Below are positions 1 through 11,667 of a stretch of DNA of 64,000 nt, in pieces; position 1 is the first letter of the stretch, and each line of letters begins with the position of its first letter. Source of the DNA: CAWIJJ01 sp963836405 (lineage in GTDB: Bacteria > Acidobacteriota > Terriglobia > Bryobacterales > Bryobacteraceae); the NCBI GenBank assembly GCA_963836405.1, contig CAWIJL010000016.1:145287-209286 (forward strand). The letters run 5' to 3'. A program made the translations under genes and the position numbers. The notes below the pieces were generated by a model, which ran no database searches, was not told the DNA's origin, and worked only from the letters and a program-made list of their open reading frames with translations.

Positions 1-419
1 TCGGTGCGCGGCTGCTTTACTGCTTCGTCGCATCCATGGCCAGGATGTTGTCGCCCCAAGGCAACCACAGCTCCATTAATTTGCCACGCACTCTCCGTTT
101 TCCAGCCCCAACCCGCCATCCACTACCGTGAACTGGAAATGCACCTTGTCGAACGTTTTTGGCCGCGACGCGTCACCGGACCCGCCTCGGCAGCCATCCC
201 GCGGTTCGCCACCAGCCTGCCCGGCTTCGGTCCGGCCAGGGCGAGATCTCGCAATCCGCGGCAAAGCGGGCGACCATCCGCTGCTTGCGGTCATCCGCCG
301 GAAAACCCGGCAATCGCCTGCCAGCCTCTCTCTCCGCCGTTCAGCCGAACCCTGCGCCCCGCGTTCCGAGGCCGCATAATTGCAACTCCCCGGCCCAGCC
401 TCAACGTAGTTTATTGGAA

Positions 420-2639
420 ATGCTCTCCCGCGCCACCTTCGCTCTGTGCCTGTCCGTTCTCGCTGATGCGGTTTTTGCACAGGTGCCGGCAACCGTCCAA
501 ATCAAGGATCTTCAGATCCCGAAACTGACATCCCGCCCGCGTATTGAGCAGTTCCTGAACGGGCAGACCCGCTCCGACATGAAGCGCATCGACGACTTCC
601 GCCAGCGACAGCCCGGCGATAACGTCCCCGTAAGCCAAAAGACGACCGCCTGGATCGGATATGACGACACCACCCTTTACACGGTCTTCGTCTGCGCATC
701 GCCGCCGGGCCAGATCCGGGCCAGAATGTCCAAGCGGGAAGACATCTTCAGCGATGACGTGGTGGGAGTCATTCTGGACACCTATCACGACCGCCAGCGA
801 GGCTATGAGTTCTTCGTGAACCCCTACGGCGTTCAGGCCGACGCCACCGAAAGCGAAAACTCGAATGACGATTTCAGTTTCGATACGCTGTGGTACTCCG
901 ATGGCCGCGTGACTCCGGAGGGTTTCGTGGCCATTCTGGCAATTCCCTTCAAGAGCTTGCGATTCGCCCGCATGCCGGTGCAGACCTGGGGTGTCGCGTT
1001 CTTCCGTTCCATCCCGACGAACAACGAATCGTCCTTTTGGCCGTACATCACGCAGAAAGTCTCGGGGTTCAATCAGCAACTCGGAAACATGACCAGCCTG
1101 GAAGGCATCTCTCCCGGGCGGAATCTGCAATTCATCCCGTACGCCGCCCTCGCTGGTTCGCATTTTTTGGACGATCCGCCCTCTGGTGCGCCGGCGTTTC
1201 GAAAAAAGAACGATTTTCGCGCCGGTCTCGACGCGAAAGCCGTGCTGCGCGATTCGCTGACCCTCGATGTGGCGCTCAATCCGGATTTCAGCCAGGTGGA
1301 ATCGGACGATCCGCAGGTGACGGTGAATCAACGCTTCGAGGTGCAGTTTCCCGAGAAGCGTCCGTTCTTTCTCGAAAACACCGGCTACTTCAACACACCG
1401 GAGAATCTCTTCTTCTCGCGGCGCATCGTGGACCCGGAGTTCGGAGCCCGCCTCACAGGGAAGGTGGCGCGCTGGAACCTGGGGCTGCTCGGTATCGACG
1501 ACCGGGCGGCCGGCAAAGTTCTCGATCCGCTCGATCCTCGTTACGGCGAACGGGCCGCCATCGGAGTCGTGCGCGTGCAGCGCGACTTCGCCAAACAATC
1601 GAACGTCGGTTTGATCTTCACCGACCGCGAGTTCGCCGGCGGCTTCAATCGCGTCGGCGGCGTCGATACGCGTCTGAAGCTGAACGACCACTGGACCGTC
1701 ATGGGCCAGGCAATCGCGAGCCAAACGAAGCGAGAGGATGGGACACGTTCCGGCGGTAGCGCATTCAACCTGGGGGTGAACCGCTGGAGCCGCACCTGGG
1801 GCTACGACCTCTCCTACATCGACCGCGCGGAGGGCTTTCAAACAGACCTGGGCTTCGTGAACCGGGTGAATATGCGGCAGCTTCAGCAATTCGTGAGGCG
1901 GCGGTACTACCCAAAAAGCAAGAAGCTTCTTTCCTTCGGACCGACGTTCTACTCCATGGCCCTCTTCGACCACCGCGGCGTGCAGCAGGAGTGGCGCATG
2001 AATCCCGGTTTTCAGTTGGAGATGGCGCGGAGCACGTACCTGTTCTTCAACCGAAGGGAGGTCTTCGAGCGGTTCCAGAACATTAATTTCCGGCATGCCG
2101 GCGTGGGCTTTGGATTTCACACCGAATTCTTCAAACGCGCCACCATCGATTTCAATCGGGACGCCAGCCGGTCGATCAACTACAACCCGGCGAACGGCCT
2201 GTTACCCTTTCTGGCGGACGAACGGAATTGGCAGGCGAACCTGACGTTCCGGCCCACGTCGCGGCTGAAACTCGACGAGATTTACGTCTACACTGCGCTG
2301 CGCGTGCCGGGCGCAACCATATTCGTGAACCACCTGGCGCGGTCGCGTCTGAACTACCAGTTCAACCGCGCAATTTCGCTGCGCCTGATCGTCGACTACA
2401 ACGGAGTATTGCAGAATCCCGCGCTCGTGAATCTGGCGCGGCAGAAACGGGTGACGGGCGACGTGCTCTTGACATGCCTGGTCCATCCCGGAACGGCGGT
2501 GTACGTGGGATACACAGACCGGTTGGAGAACCTGCAGCTTTATCCGGGAAGCCCGCCAACCGTGGAGACGACCCGTTTTCCCTCCACCACCACGGCACGG
2601 CAGTTTTTTGCCAAGGTAAGCTACCTCTTTCGGTTTTGA
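420..2639 (+). CDS. DUF5916-type outer-membrane protein with CBM9-like N-terminal domain
   Basis: 739 aa from the ATG at 420. The frame is open upstream to 159, but the signal peptide (residues 1-20, hydrophobic, ending VFAQ) fixes the start. Residues about 25-220 resemble a family 9 carbohydrate-binding-like domain (AWIGYDD, then SDDVVGVILDTYHD). The rest matches the DUF5916 pattern, with QFPEKRPFFLENTGYF near residue 310 and many amphipathic beta segments, ending in FAKVSYLFRF; a C-terminal Phe is typical of outer-membrane barrels. Such proteins are common next to glycan or peptide degradation genes in Acidobacteriota and Bacteroidota. The substrate is unknown. The upstream 400 bases hold no convincing gene. 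Confidence 0.8.
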   Translation: MLSRATFALCLSVLADAVFAQVPATVQIKDLQIPKLTSRPRIEQFLNGQTRSDMKRIDDFRQRQPGDNVPVSQKTTAWIGYDDTTLYTVFVCASPPGQIRARMSKREDIFSDDVVGVILDTYHDRQRGYEFFVNPYGVQADATESENSNDDFSFDTLWYSDGRVTPEGFVAILAIPFKSLRFARMPVQTWGVAFFRSIPTNNESSFWPYITQKVSGFNQQLGNMTSLEGISPGRNLQFIPYAALAGSHFLDDPPSGAPAFRKKNDFRAGLDAKAVLRDSLTLDVALNPDFSQVESDDPQVTVNQRFEVQFPEKRPFFLENTGYFNTPENLFFSRRIVDPEFGARLTGKVARWNLGLLGIDDRAAGKVLDPLDPRYGERAAIGVVRVQRDFAKQSNVGLIFTDREFAGGFNRVGGVDTRLKLNDHWTVMGQAIASQTKREDGTRSGGSAFNLGVNRWSRTWGYDLSYIDRAEGFQTDLGFVNRVNMRQLQQFVRRRYYPKSKKLLSFGPTFYSMALFDHRGVQQEWRMNPGFQLEMARSTYLFFNRREVFERFQNINFRHAGVGFGFHTEFFKRATIDFNRDASRSINYNPANGLLPFLADERNWQANLTFRPTSRLKLDEIYVYTALRVPGATIFVNHLARSRLNYQFNRAISLRLIVDYNGVLQNPALVNLARQKRVTGDVLLTCLVHPGTAVYVGYTDRLENLQLYPGSPPTVETTRFPSTTTARQFFAKVSYLFRF

Positions 2640-2855
2640 GGGAGACCGAAAGCCGCGTTCCGTCGGCGTAGCCCGGGCCCGTGCGCCTCGTTCAAGCGGT
2701 TGTGCCGCGGTGGATCGCGACGGCAGCTTCGCCTGCCGGCGTTACGGTCGCGTACATCTCGCCGGCAGTTTCAAATGTGCGCGTGACCGCTGCGGATGAA
2801 GGGCCACACCTTCCCCACCCCGTATCAACAACGCTGGTCATTTTGTAAATAACGC

Positions 2856-2885
2856 TTGACACTCATCGGACCCGCGCACTACAAT
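2856..2885 (+). promoter_or_regulatory. Sigma-70-type promoter of the membrane-protein/XRE operon
   Basis: TTGACA at 2856-2861 and TACAAT at 2880-2885, separated by 18 bases, 32 bases before the first ATG. This is the best housekeeping promoter match in the window. It precedes the 22-bp palindrome and the gene pair at 2917-3587. The flanking 2640-2855 stretch shows no gene. Confidence 0.75.
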
Positions 2886-2888
2886 CTG

Positions 2889-2910
2889 AATGTAAGCTAA
2901 ACTTTACATT
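2889..2910 (+). promoter_or_regulatory. 22-bp palindromic operator candidate
   Basis: Perfect 7-base arms AATGTAA (2889-2895) and TTACATT (2904-2910) around an 8-base centre, just after the -10 box, where a bound dimer would block transcription start. The downstream XRE-family regulator is the obvious candidate to bind it. That assignment is inference from position and symmetry. Confidence 0.6.
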
Positions 2911-2916
2911 TAGACA

Positions 2917-3354
2917 ATGAAAGGCGACATGATGAATCAATCGAAAACAATCGAGAATCGCTATGCGTCGCGAATCAGGACGAGCACGATACGCCTTGCC
3001 CAATGGACCGGCGCGTGGCTGGCTGCCACGGCGCTGATGGCATTCGGACCGAAACTTCTTTGGAATAACGCCCTGGTGTTCACGCTGCTGGCGGTGGGTC
3101 TAGACTTCGCCGTGGGCGTCGGCATGATCCTGGCCAACAAAAGGTACCTCGAGGAACTGGATGAGCTCCAGCGGAAGGTTCATCTCAACGCCCTGGCAAT
3201 CGCGGTGGGAGTTGCCCTTATCGCCGGCATCCCGTATTCGATGATGGACGCGTACGACGTGATTCCCTTCAAGGCGCAGATCTCGCACCTGGTGATGCTC
3301 ATGAGTCTGACGTATCTTGTGTCCTACCTGTACGGCGCGAGGCGCTACCGATGA
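2917..3354 (+). CDS. Small integral membrane protein paired with an XRE regulator
   Basis: 145 aa from ATG 2917; ATG 2929 or 2932 are alternatives. Four hydrophobic segments (about residues 28-45, 50-70, 88-108, 118-138) separated by a charged loop containing NKRYLEELDELQRK. I do not recognise a named family, but small membrane proteins of this kind are often encoded with a compact XRE repressor, and the next gene overlaps this one by 4 bases. It is expressed from the promoter and palindrome directly upstream, suggesting a self-regulated pair. Molecular function is unknown. Confidence 0.7.
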   Translation: MKGDMMNQSKTIENRYASRIRTSTIRLAQWTGAWLAATALMAFGPKLLWNNALVFTLLAVGLDFAVGVGMILANKRYLEELDELQRKVHLNALAIAVGVALIAGIPYSMMDAYDVIPFKAQISHLVMLMSLTYLVSYLYGARRYR

Positions 3355-3587
3355 AGAACCGGCTCAAGGTGCTGCGCGCCGAGCGCAACTGGACGCAGGC
3401 CCAGTTGGCCGACGCCCTCGATGTGTCCCGGCAGACCGTCAACGCCATCGAGACCGGCAAGTTCGACCCGAGCCTGCCACTGGCGTTCCGGGCCGCCCGG
3501 CTCTTCGAAATGCGCATCGAAGAGATTTTTCATGACCCGGCACTGGACAACGATGGCAGTAGTCTTACGACGGCCGGACATACCTGA
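3351..3587 (+). CDS. Compact XRE-family HTH transcriptional regulator
   Basis: 78 aa. Residues 3-58 form a Cro/C1-type helix-turn-helix: the LRAERNWTQAQLADALDVSRQTVNAIE stretch gives the recognition helices, followed by the GKFDPSLPLAFRAARLF segment typical of the short YozG-like regulators. The start overlaps the stop of the membrane-protein gene, so the two are translationally coupled. It probably represses its own operon through the palindrome at 2889-2910. No effector domain is present. The 3588-3699 stretch after it shows no gene. Confidence 0.85.
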   Translation: MKNRLKVLRAERNWTQAQLADALDVSRQTVNAIETGKFDPSLPLAFRAARLFEMRIEEIFHDPALDNDGSSLTTAGHT

Positions 3588-3699
3588 GGCCCCGTCGGAC
3601 GTGCCGCTCGAAACCGAAGAAGAGGAAATCCCCCGGTTTAGACCTGACCTACTCCGCTATTGATTTCCCGAAATTCCTCGGCTAGCATGAAGCTATGCA

Positions 3700-4113
3700 T
3701 TGCGAGGTATTGTGCGACGCGATGATTTGAACGAGTCCCGCAATCACCGCGGCTCGGACCTGGACCGGTGGGAAGCGCAATTACGCAAGGGCTGCCTCGA
3801 GATGGCCGTCCTGGCTGCGCTGGCCCCTGGCAGAAACTATGGTCTCGAGATCATCCGCGCTCTCGAACGGCATTCCGATCTTGTCCTTTCGGAAGGCACC
3901 GTGTACCCCATCCTCAACCGGCTGCGCGAGGATGGACTGCTCACTTCCTCCTGGGTCGAGTCGGAAAGCGGGCATCCCCGCAAATACTATTCCTTGACAC
4001 GCCTGGGATACGAACGCGCCACCCGGATGGCGGAACTGTGGATGCAATTTACCTCCGGCGTGAATGCGCTCATACGGCCCCTGCTGCCCGACCAGATGGA
4101 GAAGGTCCGATGA
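3700..4113 (+). CDS. PadR-family transcriptional regulator
   Basis: Up to 137 aa. The frame opens at a TTG (3700), and a GTG at 3712 is an equally plausible start. The winged helix is clear in residues 30-115: LRKGCLEMAVLAAL, GRNYGLEIIRAL, then the wing region EGTVYPILNRLREDGLL and SGHPRKYYSLTRLG, all PadR signatures. Its stop overlaps the start of the HAAS/DUF1700 membrane protein (ATGA), a pairing common in Firmicutes and Acidobacteriota where PadR controls the membrane partner. Confidence 0.88.
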   Translation: MRGIVRRDDLNESRNHRGSDLDRWEAQLRKGCLEMAVLAALAPGRNYGLEIIRALERHSDLVLSEGTVYPILNRLREDGLLTSSWVESESGHPRKYYSLTRLGYERATRMAELWMQFTSGVNALIRPLLPDQMEKVR

Positions 4114-4796
4114 TCATGACGAACGACCCCCTGGAGATCTACATCGGCCGCTTTCAGGCCAATCTTCCTTCCATGACGCTGGCGGAACGCCAGGATATTG
4201 TGGACGAGATCCGCTCCCACGTTCACGACCGGGTCGCCGCTCACGGGTTGACTATCCCCGACGTCCTGGAACGCCTCGGCGCTCCCGAGACGCTGGCCGG
4301 CGAGTATCACCGCGGAAACCTGGTCCTCCGCCAGCGCTTCTCGCTGCTCGTCTTGCTGCGGATCGCTTTTGCCGCGGTGGCAACCGCTTTCCACGGCATG
4401 TTCCTGACGGCGATCGCATTTTTCGGATACGCGGGCGCGCTCTCCTGTTTCGGGTTGCTGATAGCACGCATGCTCTTTCCTGAGCAAACAGTGCTCTGGA
4501 CGACGCCGGAATGGCAACTCGGCATCGGTGCGGACCGTCCTCCCGGGGCGACAATCTTACTGAACGGCTGGCTTCAGCCGATTGCGTTCGGAGCCGGCGC
4601 CGCGCTATTCAGCCTGACGACGATGCTAATCCAGCGCACCTGGCGCAGCATGAAGCGATGGTATCGCCGCGCGACCGGCCCGCTGGAATTTCCAACTTTT
4701 TCCGGCGCCCGCCAAGCCGTTTCGAGCGTGTCGAAGGAGTTCCGGGACGCGCGCAGTCGCCTCATGCGGGTCCGCACCGGCTGGCAGAACAGCTAG
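4110..4796 (+). CDS. HAAS/DUF1700-type membrane protein, PadR partner
   Basis: 228 aa from the ATG at 4110, overlapping the padR stop by 4 bases. The N-terminal 70 residues match the HAAS-type cytoplasmic helical domain (YIGRFQANLPSMTLAERQDIVDEIRSHV, then LERLGAPETLAGEY). They are followed by hydrophobic segments around residues 75-125 and 150-170 and a basic tail. Known HAAS/DUF1700 proteins are coupled to PadR regulators; their biochemical role is not established. Confidence 0.78.
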   Translation: MIMTNDPLEIYIGRFQANLPSMTLAERQDIVDEIRSHVHDRVAAHGLTIPDVLERLGAPETLAGEYHRGNLVLRQRFSLLVLLRIAFAAVATAFHGMFLTAIAFFGYAGALSCFGLLIARMLFPEQTVLWTTPEWQLGIGADRPPGATILLNGWLQPIAFGAGAALFSLTTMLIQRTWRSMKRWYRRATGPLEFPTFSGARQAVSSVSKEFRDARSRLMRVRTGWQNS

Positions 4797-4969
4797 CCTC
4801 GTTCACGCTGCGATTCCATCGTCGCCTGGGCGATTCCTGTCCATAACTTTCCTTGTACCGGGAACCGCGATCTGCGTGTCGGGATGCCAGTCCTTAAGTG
4901 AACCGTATTGAGTACTGCACGGAGGTAGAACCCCAACCATCAACAAGGGGAAGCCTGAGGGAAAGATAT

Positions 4970-5045
4970 TGGAGCGGGAGACGGGATTCGAACCCGCGAC
5001 ATCGACCTTGGCAAGGTCGCACTCTACCAGCTGAGTTACTCCCGC
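4970..5045 (-). tRNA. tRNA-Gly (anticodon GCC)
   Basis: 76 nt on the minus strand. The acceptor stem GCGGGAG (5045 inward) pairs with CTCCCGC, followed by an encoded TCCA end. The D-loop contains AGCTGGTAGAG, the anticodon arm reads GACCTTGCCAAGGTC with GCC in the loop, and the T-arm contains GGTTCGAATCCC. All arms fold without mismatch. Confidence 0.95.
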
Positions 5046-5263
5046 CCGAGAGGGAAACCCTATTTTCCACCAGAACAGGAACGGTGTCAAACGTTACGGC
5101 AAGATCATTGAAAACAAGTGACTTATAAACTTGTTGTAACCCATTTTTGTTGTGCTAGACTACTGTCTCGGTTGGCTAAACGGAGGTACCGGCAACCTCG
5201 TCGCCATTCGGGGATTCCTGCTCGGTATTCCTGCGGATAGGGAACACACGAAAACTCGAAAGC

Positions 5264-5284
5264 TGTGGAAAAGTTTGTGGAAAA
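5264..5284 (+). promoter_or_regulatory. Two tandem DnaA boxes upstream of dnaA
   Basis: TGTGGAAAA occurs at 5264-5272 and 5276-5284. On the minus strand each reads TTTTCCACA, one mismatch from the TTATCCACA consensus, and they are 12 bases apart. They lie within 40 bases of the dnaA start, consistent with dnaA autoregulation and/or part of oriC. The 5046-5263 stretch is otherwise non-coding, with a weak possible promoter (TTGTTG 5131, TAGACT 5156). Confidence 0.6.
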
Positions 5285-5299
5285 AGGTGCGCCGGTAGT

Positions 5300-6616
5300 G
5301 TGTCGAAAATGAATTTTTGGGACCAGATCTGTAATCAATTGCGTTTACGGGTGAGCCGCGAGAACTACAATAACTGGCTGGATGGAACGGAATTCGCGGG
5401 TTTTGAGAACGGAATGCTGTACGTGTCGGTTCCGGACCGCGAAACGCGGACCTGGATCGAAAGGGAGTATAGCGGGCTGGTCGATTCCACCGTTCGGGAA
5501 CTCGATCTGCCGGTAAGCAAGGTACTCTACGAAGTCCTTCCGGCAAAGGGAATCCGCAACGAAGCCGTCGCCGCGCTCGAAGGCGACGCCCAGTCGGCTG
5601 CCAGCCTCCTGAACCCGAAATTTACCTTTGAAAGCTTCGTCGTCGGCTCCTGCAACCGCTTTGCGCACGCCGCTGCGCAGGCCGTCGCCGACCGCCCTTC
5701 CCGAAGCTATAACCCGCTCTTCATCTATGGCGGCGTTGGCATGGGCAAAACCCACCTCATGCACGCCATTGGACGCGAACTCATGGGCCGGTTCGGCGCC
5801 ATGCGCGTGATCTATACCTCGAGCGAGAAGTTCATGAACGAGATGATCGCCTGCATCCGCCTCGAACGCATGCCGCAGTTCCATCATCGCTACCGCGAAG
5901 CCGACGTGCTCCTCATCGACGACATCCAATTGATCGGCAATAAGGAGCGAACCCAGGAGGAGTTCTTCCACACTTTTAACGATCTGCACGACCATCAGAA
6001 ACAAATCGTGCTCTCCAGCGATTCCCCCCCAAAGGAGATCCCCGGCCTCCTCGACCGCCTGCGGTCCCGCTTCGAGTGGGGACTGCTCGCCGATATCCAG
6101 CCGCCCGACCTCGAAACCAAAATGGCCATCCTCGACAAAAAGGCCGAGGCCGAAAACGTCAACCTCCCCGATGACGTGCGCGCCTTCATGGCGTCCAAAA
6201 CCAAGTCCAACGTCCGCGAGCTCGAGGGCGCGCTGGTCAAACTGGTAGCCTATTCCTCCCTCACCGGCGCCTCCATCAGCCTCCAGATGGCCCAACAGGT
6301 GTTGAAGCACCTCACGCACGGGCAGGAGCGCCGCATCACCATCGACGTTATCCAGAAACACGTCGCCGAACGGTTCTCCATCAAGCAGTCGCAGCTCAAG
6401 GAAAAGAGCAACACCAAGAAGGTCGTCTACCCCCGCCAGATCGCCATGTACCTGGTCAAAGAGCTCACCGACGCGTCCCTCCCCGAGATCGGTCGCGCCT
6501 TCGGGGGCAAGCATCATACGACCGTGCTCCATTCCGTAAACAAAATCGAGCGGGAGCGTACCCGTGATCCGGAATTGAACAGGTTACTCCACAGCCTAAG
6601 CGACTCATTACAATGA
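5300..6616 (+). CDS. dnaA: Chromosomal replication initiator DnaA
   Basis: 438 aa from GTG 5300; ATG 5309 is possible. Binds DnaA boxes at oriC and melts the origin. Domain I spans residues 1-80 (FWDQICNQLRLRVSRENYNNWL). The AAA+ domain III shows Walker A GGVGMGKT, Walker B VLLIDDIQ and the sensor/arginine region DRLRSRFEWGL. The C-terminal domain IV carries the signature LPEIGRAFGGKHHTTVLHSV. Linker domain II is short. dnaN and gyrB follow on the same strand, so this marks the origin region. Confidence 0.98.
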   Translation: MSKMNFWDQICNQLRLRVSRENYNNWLDGTEFAGFENGMLYVSVPDRETRTWIEREYSGLVDSTVRELDLPVSKVLYEVLPAKGIRNEAVAALEGDAQSAASLLNPKFTFESFVVGSCNRFAHAAAQAVADRPSRSYNPLFIYGGVGMGKTHLMHAIGRELMGRFGAMRVIYTSSEKFMNEMIACIRLERMPQFHHRYREADVLLIDDIQLIGNKERTQEEFFHTFNDLHDHQKQIVLSSDSPPKEIPGLLDRLRSRFEWGLLADIQPPDLETKMAILDKKAEAENVNLPDDVRAFMASKTKSNVRELEGALVKLVAYSSLTGASISLQMAQQVLKHLTHGQERRITIDVIQKHVAERFSIKQSQLKEKSNTKKVVYPRQIAMYLVKELTDASLPEIGRAFGGKHHTTVLHSVNKIERERTRDPELNRLLHSLSDSLQ

Positions 6617-6851
6617 GGTTGTGTGAACCTTGCACAGGCGTTCCCGGGACCGGGCTTAGGAAACTGTGTAAATCCGGTTACGAATGCCGGTTTTAGAGAT
6701 TCGGCGCAGAGCCTTTCCGCAGCGTCCGATAGCGAAAAGTGGTTGAATTTAGTATAATTTAGATAGTCTTCAACAAATTCACAGGGCCGATGAATACGGT
6801 TGGTATATTGCGAATCTCTACCGTCATCATCGAATAGGAGCGCAGCGCGCG
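6617..6851 (+). other. dnaA-dnaN intergenic region, candidate oriC segment
   Basis: 235 bases without a gene between dnaA and dnaN. It is more AT-rich than the flanks around 6745-6790, contains a TATAAT at 6753-6758 that may serve dnaN, and several TGTG/CACA stretches resembling degenerate DnaA boxes. I cannot show a full set of boxes plus an unwinding element, so origin assignment rests on position. Confidence 0.4.
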
Positions 6852-7970
6852 ATGGAATTCACTGTTAACAAGACCGACCTTGTCAAGGAACTCAGTCTGT
6901 CGCAGGGCGTGGTGGAGAAGAAGACCACGATTCCGATTCTCTCGAACGTGCTTTTGGAGGCCTCCGGAGACCGCCTCACCCTCACCGCCACCGATCTGGA
7001 GTTGGGTATCCGTTGTTCCTGTCCGGCCAAGGTGAAGAAGGAAGGCGCCGGCACCATCCCCGCCCGAAAACTCCTCGATTACGTGCGCCTGCTGCCCGAA
7101 GGCGACGTGCAGATGAAGTTCCTCGAGAACCACTGGGCGTCCATCACCTGCGGCCGCTCGCGCACCCGCATCGCCGGTATGTCGCGCGAAAGCTTTCCGG
7201 AGCTTCCCGAAATGCCGGACCCCATCGCCGAGATTCCCGTAAAAACCCTCTCGTCGATGATTTCACGCACCTCCTTCGCCATCTCCATGGAGGAATCGCG
7301 TTTCACCCTGAACGGCGCGCTGCTGCTGATGCGCCCCGAAGGCCTCACCATGGTAGCCACAGACGGCCACCGCCTCGCTTTCGTCCAGGCAGCCCAGTCC
7401 GAGAGCGGTTCGGTCGAGCAGCAGTTTCGTGCGCTCATCCCCAAAAAGGCCATGGCCGAGCTGTTGAAGTTGAGCGACGATGCCGGTGAAGCCGGCAAAG
7501 CTGTTTTCGCCGGCGACGACAATCACCTGTTCTTTCAGGTCGGCCACCGCCTCCTGATCACGCGCAAATTGACCGGCAATTTTCCCGACTTCGAGCGCGT
7601 GCTGCCCAAAGATCATAACCTCTCCGCGCGCTTGCGGAAAGACGAGATCCGGTCCGCCATCGAGCGCGTGGCGCAGTTCGCCGACGAGCGCTCCCGCGCC
7701 ATCCGCGTGCAGTTTCACGAAAACGAAGTGAAGGTATTCTCCTCCTCGGTGGAAATGGGCGAAAGCGAGGAAAGCGTCACTAGCGAATATCAGGGTCCCC
7801 AGCTGGAAATCGGATTCAATGCCCAATACCTTCTGGACTTTCTGCGGGCCATCCCGCAAGATGCCGTCTCCTTCGAATTGAAGGACCAGAAGAGCGCGGG
7901 CGAAATGCGGCCCGCCGGCGACAGCGTGCCCGATCAGTACCGGTATGTCGTCATGCCGATGCGGATCTGA
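6852..7970 (+). CDS. dnaN: DNA polymerase III beta sliding clamp
   Basis: 372 aa from ATG 6852, the usual length for beta clamps. The N-terminal MEFTVNKTDLVKELSLSQGVVEKKTTIPILSNVLLEA is characteristic. The three repeated clamp domains run about 1-120, 130-250 and 255-372, ending with the conserved YRYVVMPMRI, where the carboxy-terminal PMR motif contributes to the partner-binding pocket. It encircles DNA and tethers polymerases. Position between dnaA and gyrB is canonical. Confidence 0.98.
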   Translation: MEFTVNKTDLVKELSLSQGVVEKKTTIPILSNVLLEASGDRLTLTATDLELGIRCSCPAKVKKEGAGTIPARKLLDYVRLLPEGDVQMKFLENHWASITCGRSRTRIAGMSRESFPELPEMPDPIAEIPVKTLSSMISRTSFAISMEESRFTLNGALLLMRPEGLTMVATDGHRLAFVQAAQSESGSVEQQFRALIPKKAMAELLKLSDDAGEAGKAVFAGDDNHLFFQVGHRLLITRKLTGNFPDFERVLPKDHNLSARLRKDEIRSAIERVAQFADERSRAIRVQFHENEVKVFSSSVEMGESEESVTSEYQGPQLEIGFNAQYLLDFLRAIPQDAVSFELKDQKSAGEMRPAGDSVPDQYRYVVMPMRI

Positions 7971-7997
7971 CGCGTGTAAGGAAGTAAATCGGTAAAT

Positions 7998-10439
<2,442 letters not shown>

Positions 10440-10514
10440 GAAAGCCATGTTGCGCTTCCCGGGCGCTGTCGGCCCGATTTGCCCCCCCGCCCTGTTTTCC
10501 CGCGGAGGACGGGC

Positions 10515-10520
10515 TATAAT
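10515..10520 (+). promoter_or_regulatory. Candidate -10 box for the phoH-mutS2 gene run
   Basis: A perfect TATAAT at 10515-10520 lies in the 199-base gyrB-phoH gap, about 120 bases upstream of the phoH start. No strong -35 is visible, so this is tentative. The gap holds no other gene. Confidence 0.35.
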
Positions 10521-10638
10521 TCAAGTAGATGCAAACCAGGGACCCGCGGGCGCGGGTTGTCGCAGGTTCGGATTTTTCCCATCTGTACGTCCTCCGTATT
10601 CGTCTTACCCTGTTTGGAGGTAGCCAGCAACGAACTCA

Positions 10639-11658
10639 ATGAAAGCATCTGTGCGCATTCAGCGAGGCGTCGAAAGCCTCTTCGGAACCCGGGATGAAAA
10701 TATCCGGCTCATCGAATCCGGGTTGGGCGTTCACACCCAGTTAGTCGATAACAGCCTCGAGATTGAAGGCGAAGCCGATAACGTTTCGCGCGTGGAGAGT
10801 ATCCTCGACGATTACAATACGCTTACGCGCGAGGGCCACGTGTTCAATAACGGCGACCTGAACAGTTACCTCCGCGTCGTCACCATCGACCCCGAAGTTT
10901 CCCTCCGGTCGCTCGTGCAGAGCGGCCGCCAGCGAAATTTCGGCAAGAAGGTCCTGGCTCCCAAATCCGTCAACCAGCGGCGTTACTTAGACGCCATCGA
11001 GCGCAACGACCTGGTCTTCGGCATCGGTCCAGCCGGAACCGGCAAAACCTACCTCGCCGTCGCCATGGCGGTGTCGGCGCTCATCGCCAAGCAGGTTGCG
11101 CGCATCATCCTGACCCGTCCGGCAGTCGAAGCCGGCGAGCGCCTCGGCTTCCTTCCCGGCACGCTCCAGGAAAAGGTGGACCCCTACCTGCGCCCTCTCT
11201 ACGACGCACTCTACGATATGCTCGACAGCGACCGCGTGGAAAAACTGCTCGAGCGCAACGTGATCGAAGTGGCGCCCATCGCCTTCATGCGCGGGCGCAC
11301 CCTGAACGACAGCTTCATCATTCTCGACGAAGCCCAGAACAGCACGCCGGAGCAGATGAAAATGGTCCTGACCCGGCAGGGCTTCAATTCCAAAATGGTG
11401 GTCAACGGCGACGTCACGCAGATCGACCTGCCCAACGCGCGCCGCAGCGGACTTCTCGAGGCCACGGAAGTGCTGAAGTCCGTGCCCGGGATCAGTTTCG
11501 TGCAGTTCGACGAGAAGGACGTCGTCCGCCACACACTGGTGCAGCGAATTGTGAAGGCCTACGAGAAGTACAACGAAACCGTCGGGGCCGGCCGGCAGCT
11601 CACACTGAAGCTGGGCGATCCGGAAACTCCGGCGCCGGAAACCGCTCCCCAGGCCTGA
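10639..11658 (+). CDS. phoH: PhoH-family ATPase
   Basis: 339 aa from ATG 10639. Cytoplasmic P-loop ATPase of the PhoH/YbeZ type: Walker A GIGPAGTGKTYLAV, Walker B SFIILDEAQN, and the conserved NGDVTQIDLP and GISFVQFDEKDVVRH blocks. The N-terminal 90 residues are the usual short regulatory domain. In bacteria YbeZ works with the endoribonuclease YbeY, and here ybeY begins 10 bases downstream, supporting that partnership. First gene of a tightly packed run to mutS2. Confidence 0.93.
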   Translation: MKASVRIQRGVESLFGTRDENIRLIESGLGVHTQLVDNSLEIEGEADNVSRVESILDDYNTLTREGHVFNNGDLNSYLRVVTIDPEVSLRSLVQSGRQRNFGKKVLAPKSVNQRRYLDAIERNDLVFGIGPAGTGKTYLAVAMAVSALIAKQVARIILTRPAVEAGERLGFLPGTLQEKVDPYLRPLYDALYDMLDSDRVEKLLERNVIEVAPIAFMRGRTLNDSFIILDEAQNSTPEQMKMVLTRQGFNSKMVVNGDVTQIDLPNARRSGLLEATEVLKSVPGISFVQFDEKDVVRHTLVQRIVKAYEKYNETVGAGRQLTLKLGDPETPAPETAPQA

Positions 11659-11667
11659 GCGACCGCG

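Noticed and set aside
159..419. N-terminal extension of the first gene
   Set aside because: The extra 87 codons are Arg/Pro-rich and precede an evident signal peptide, which must be N-terminal.
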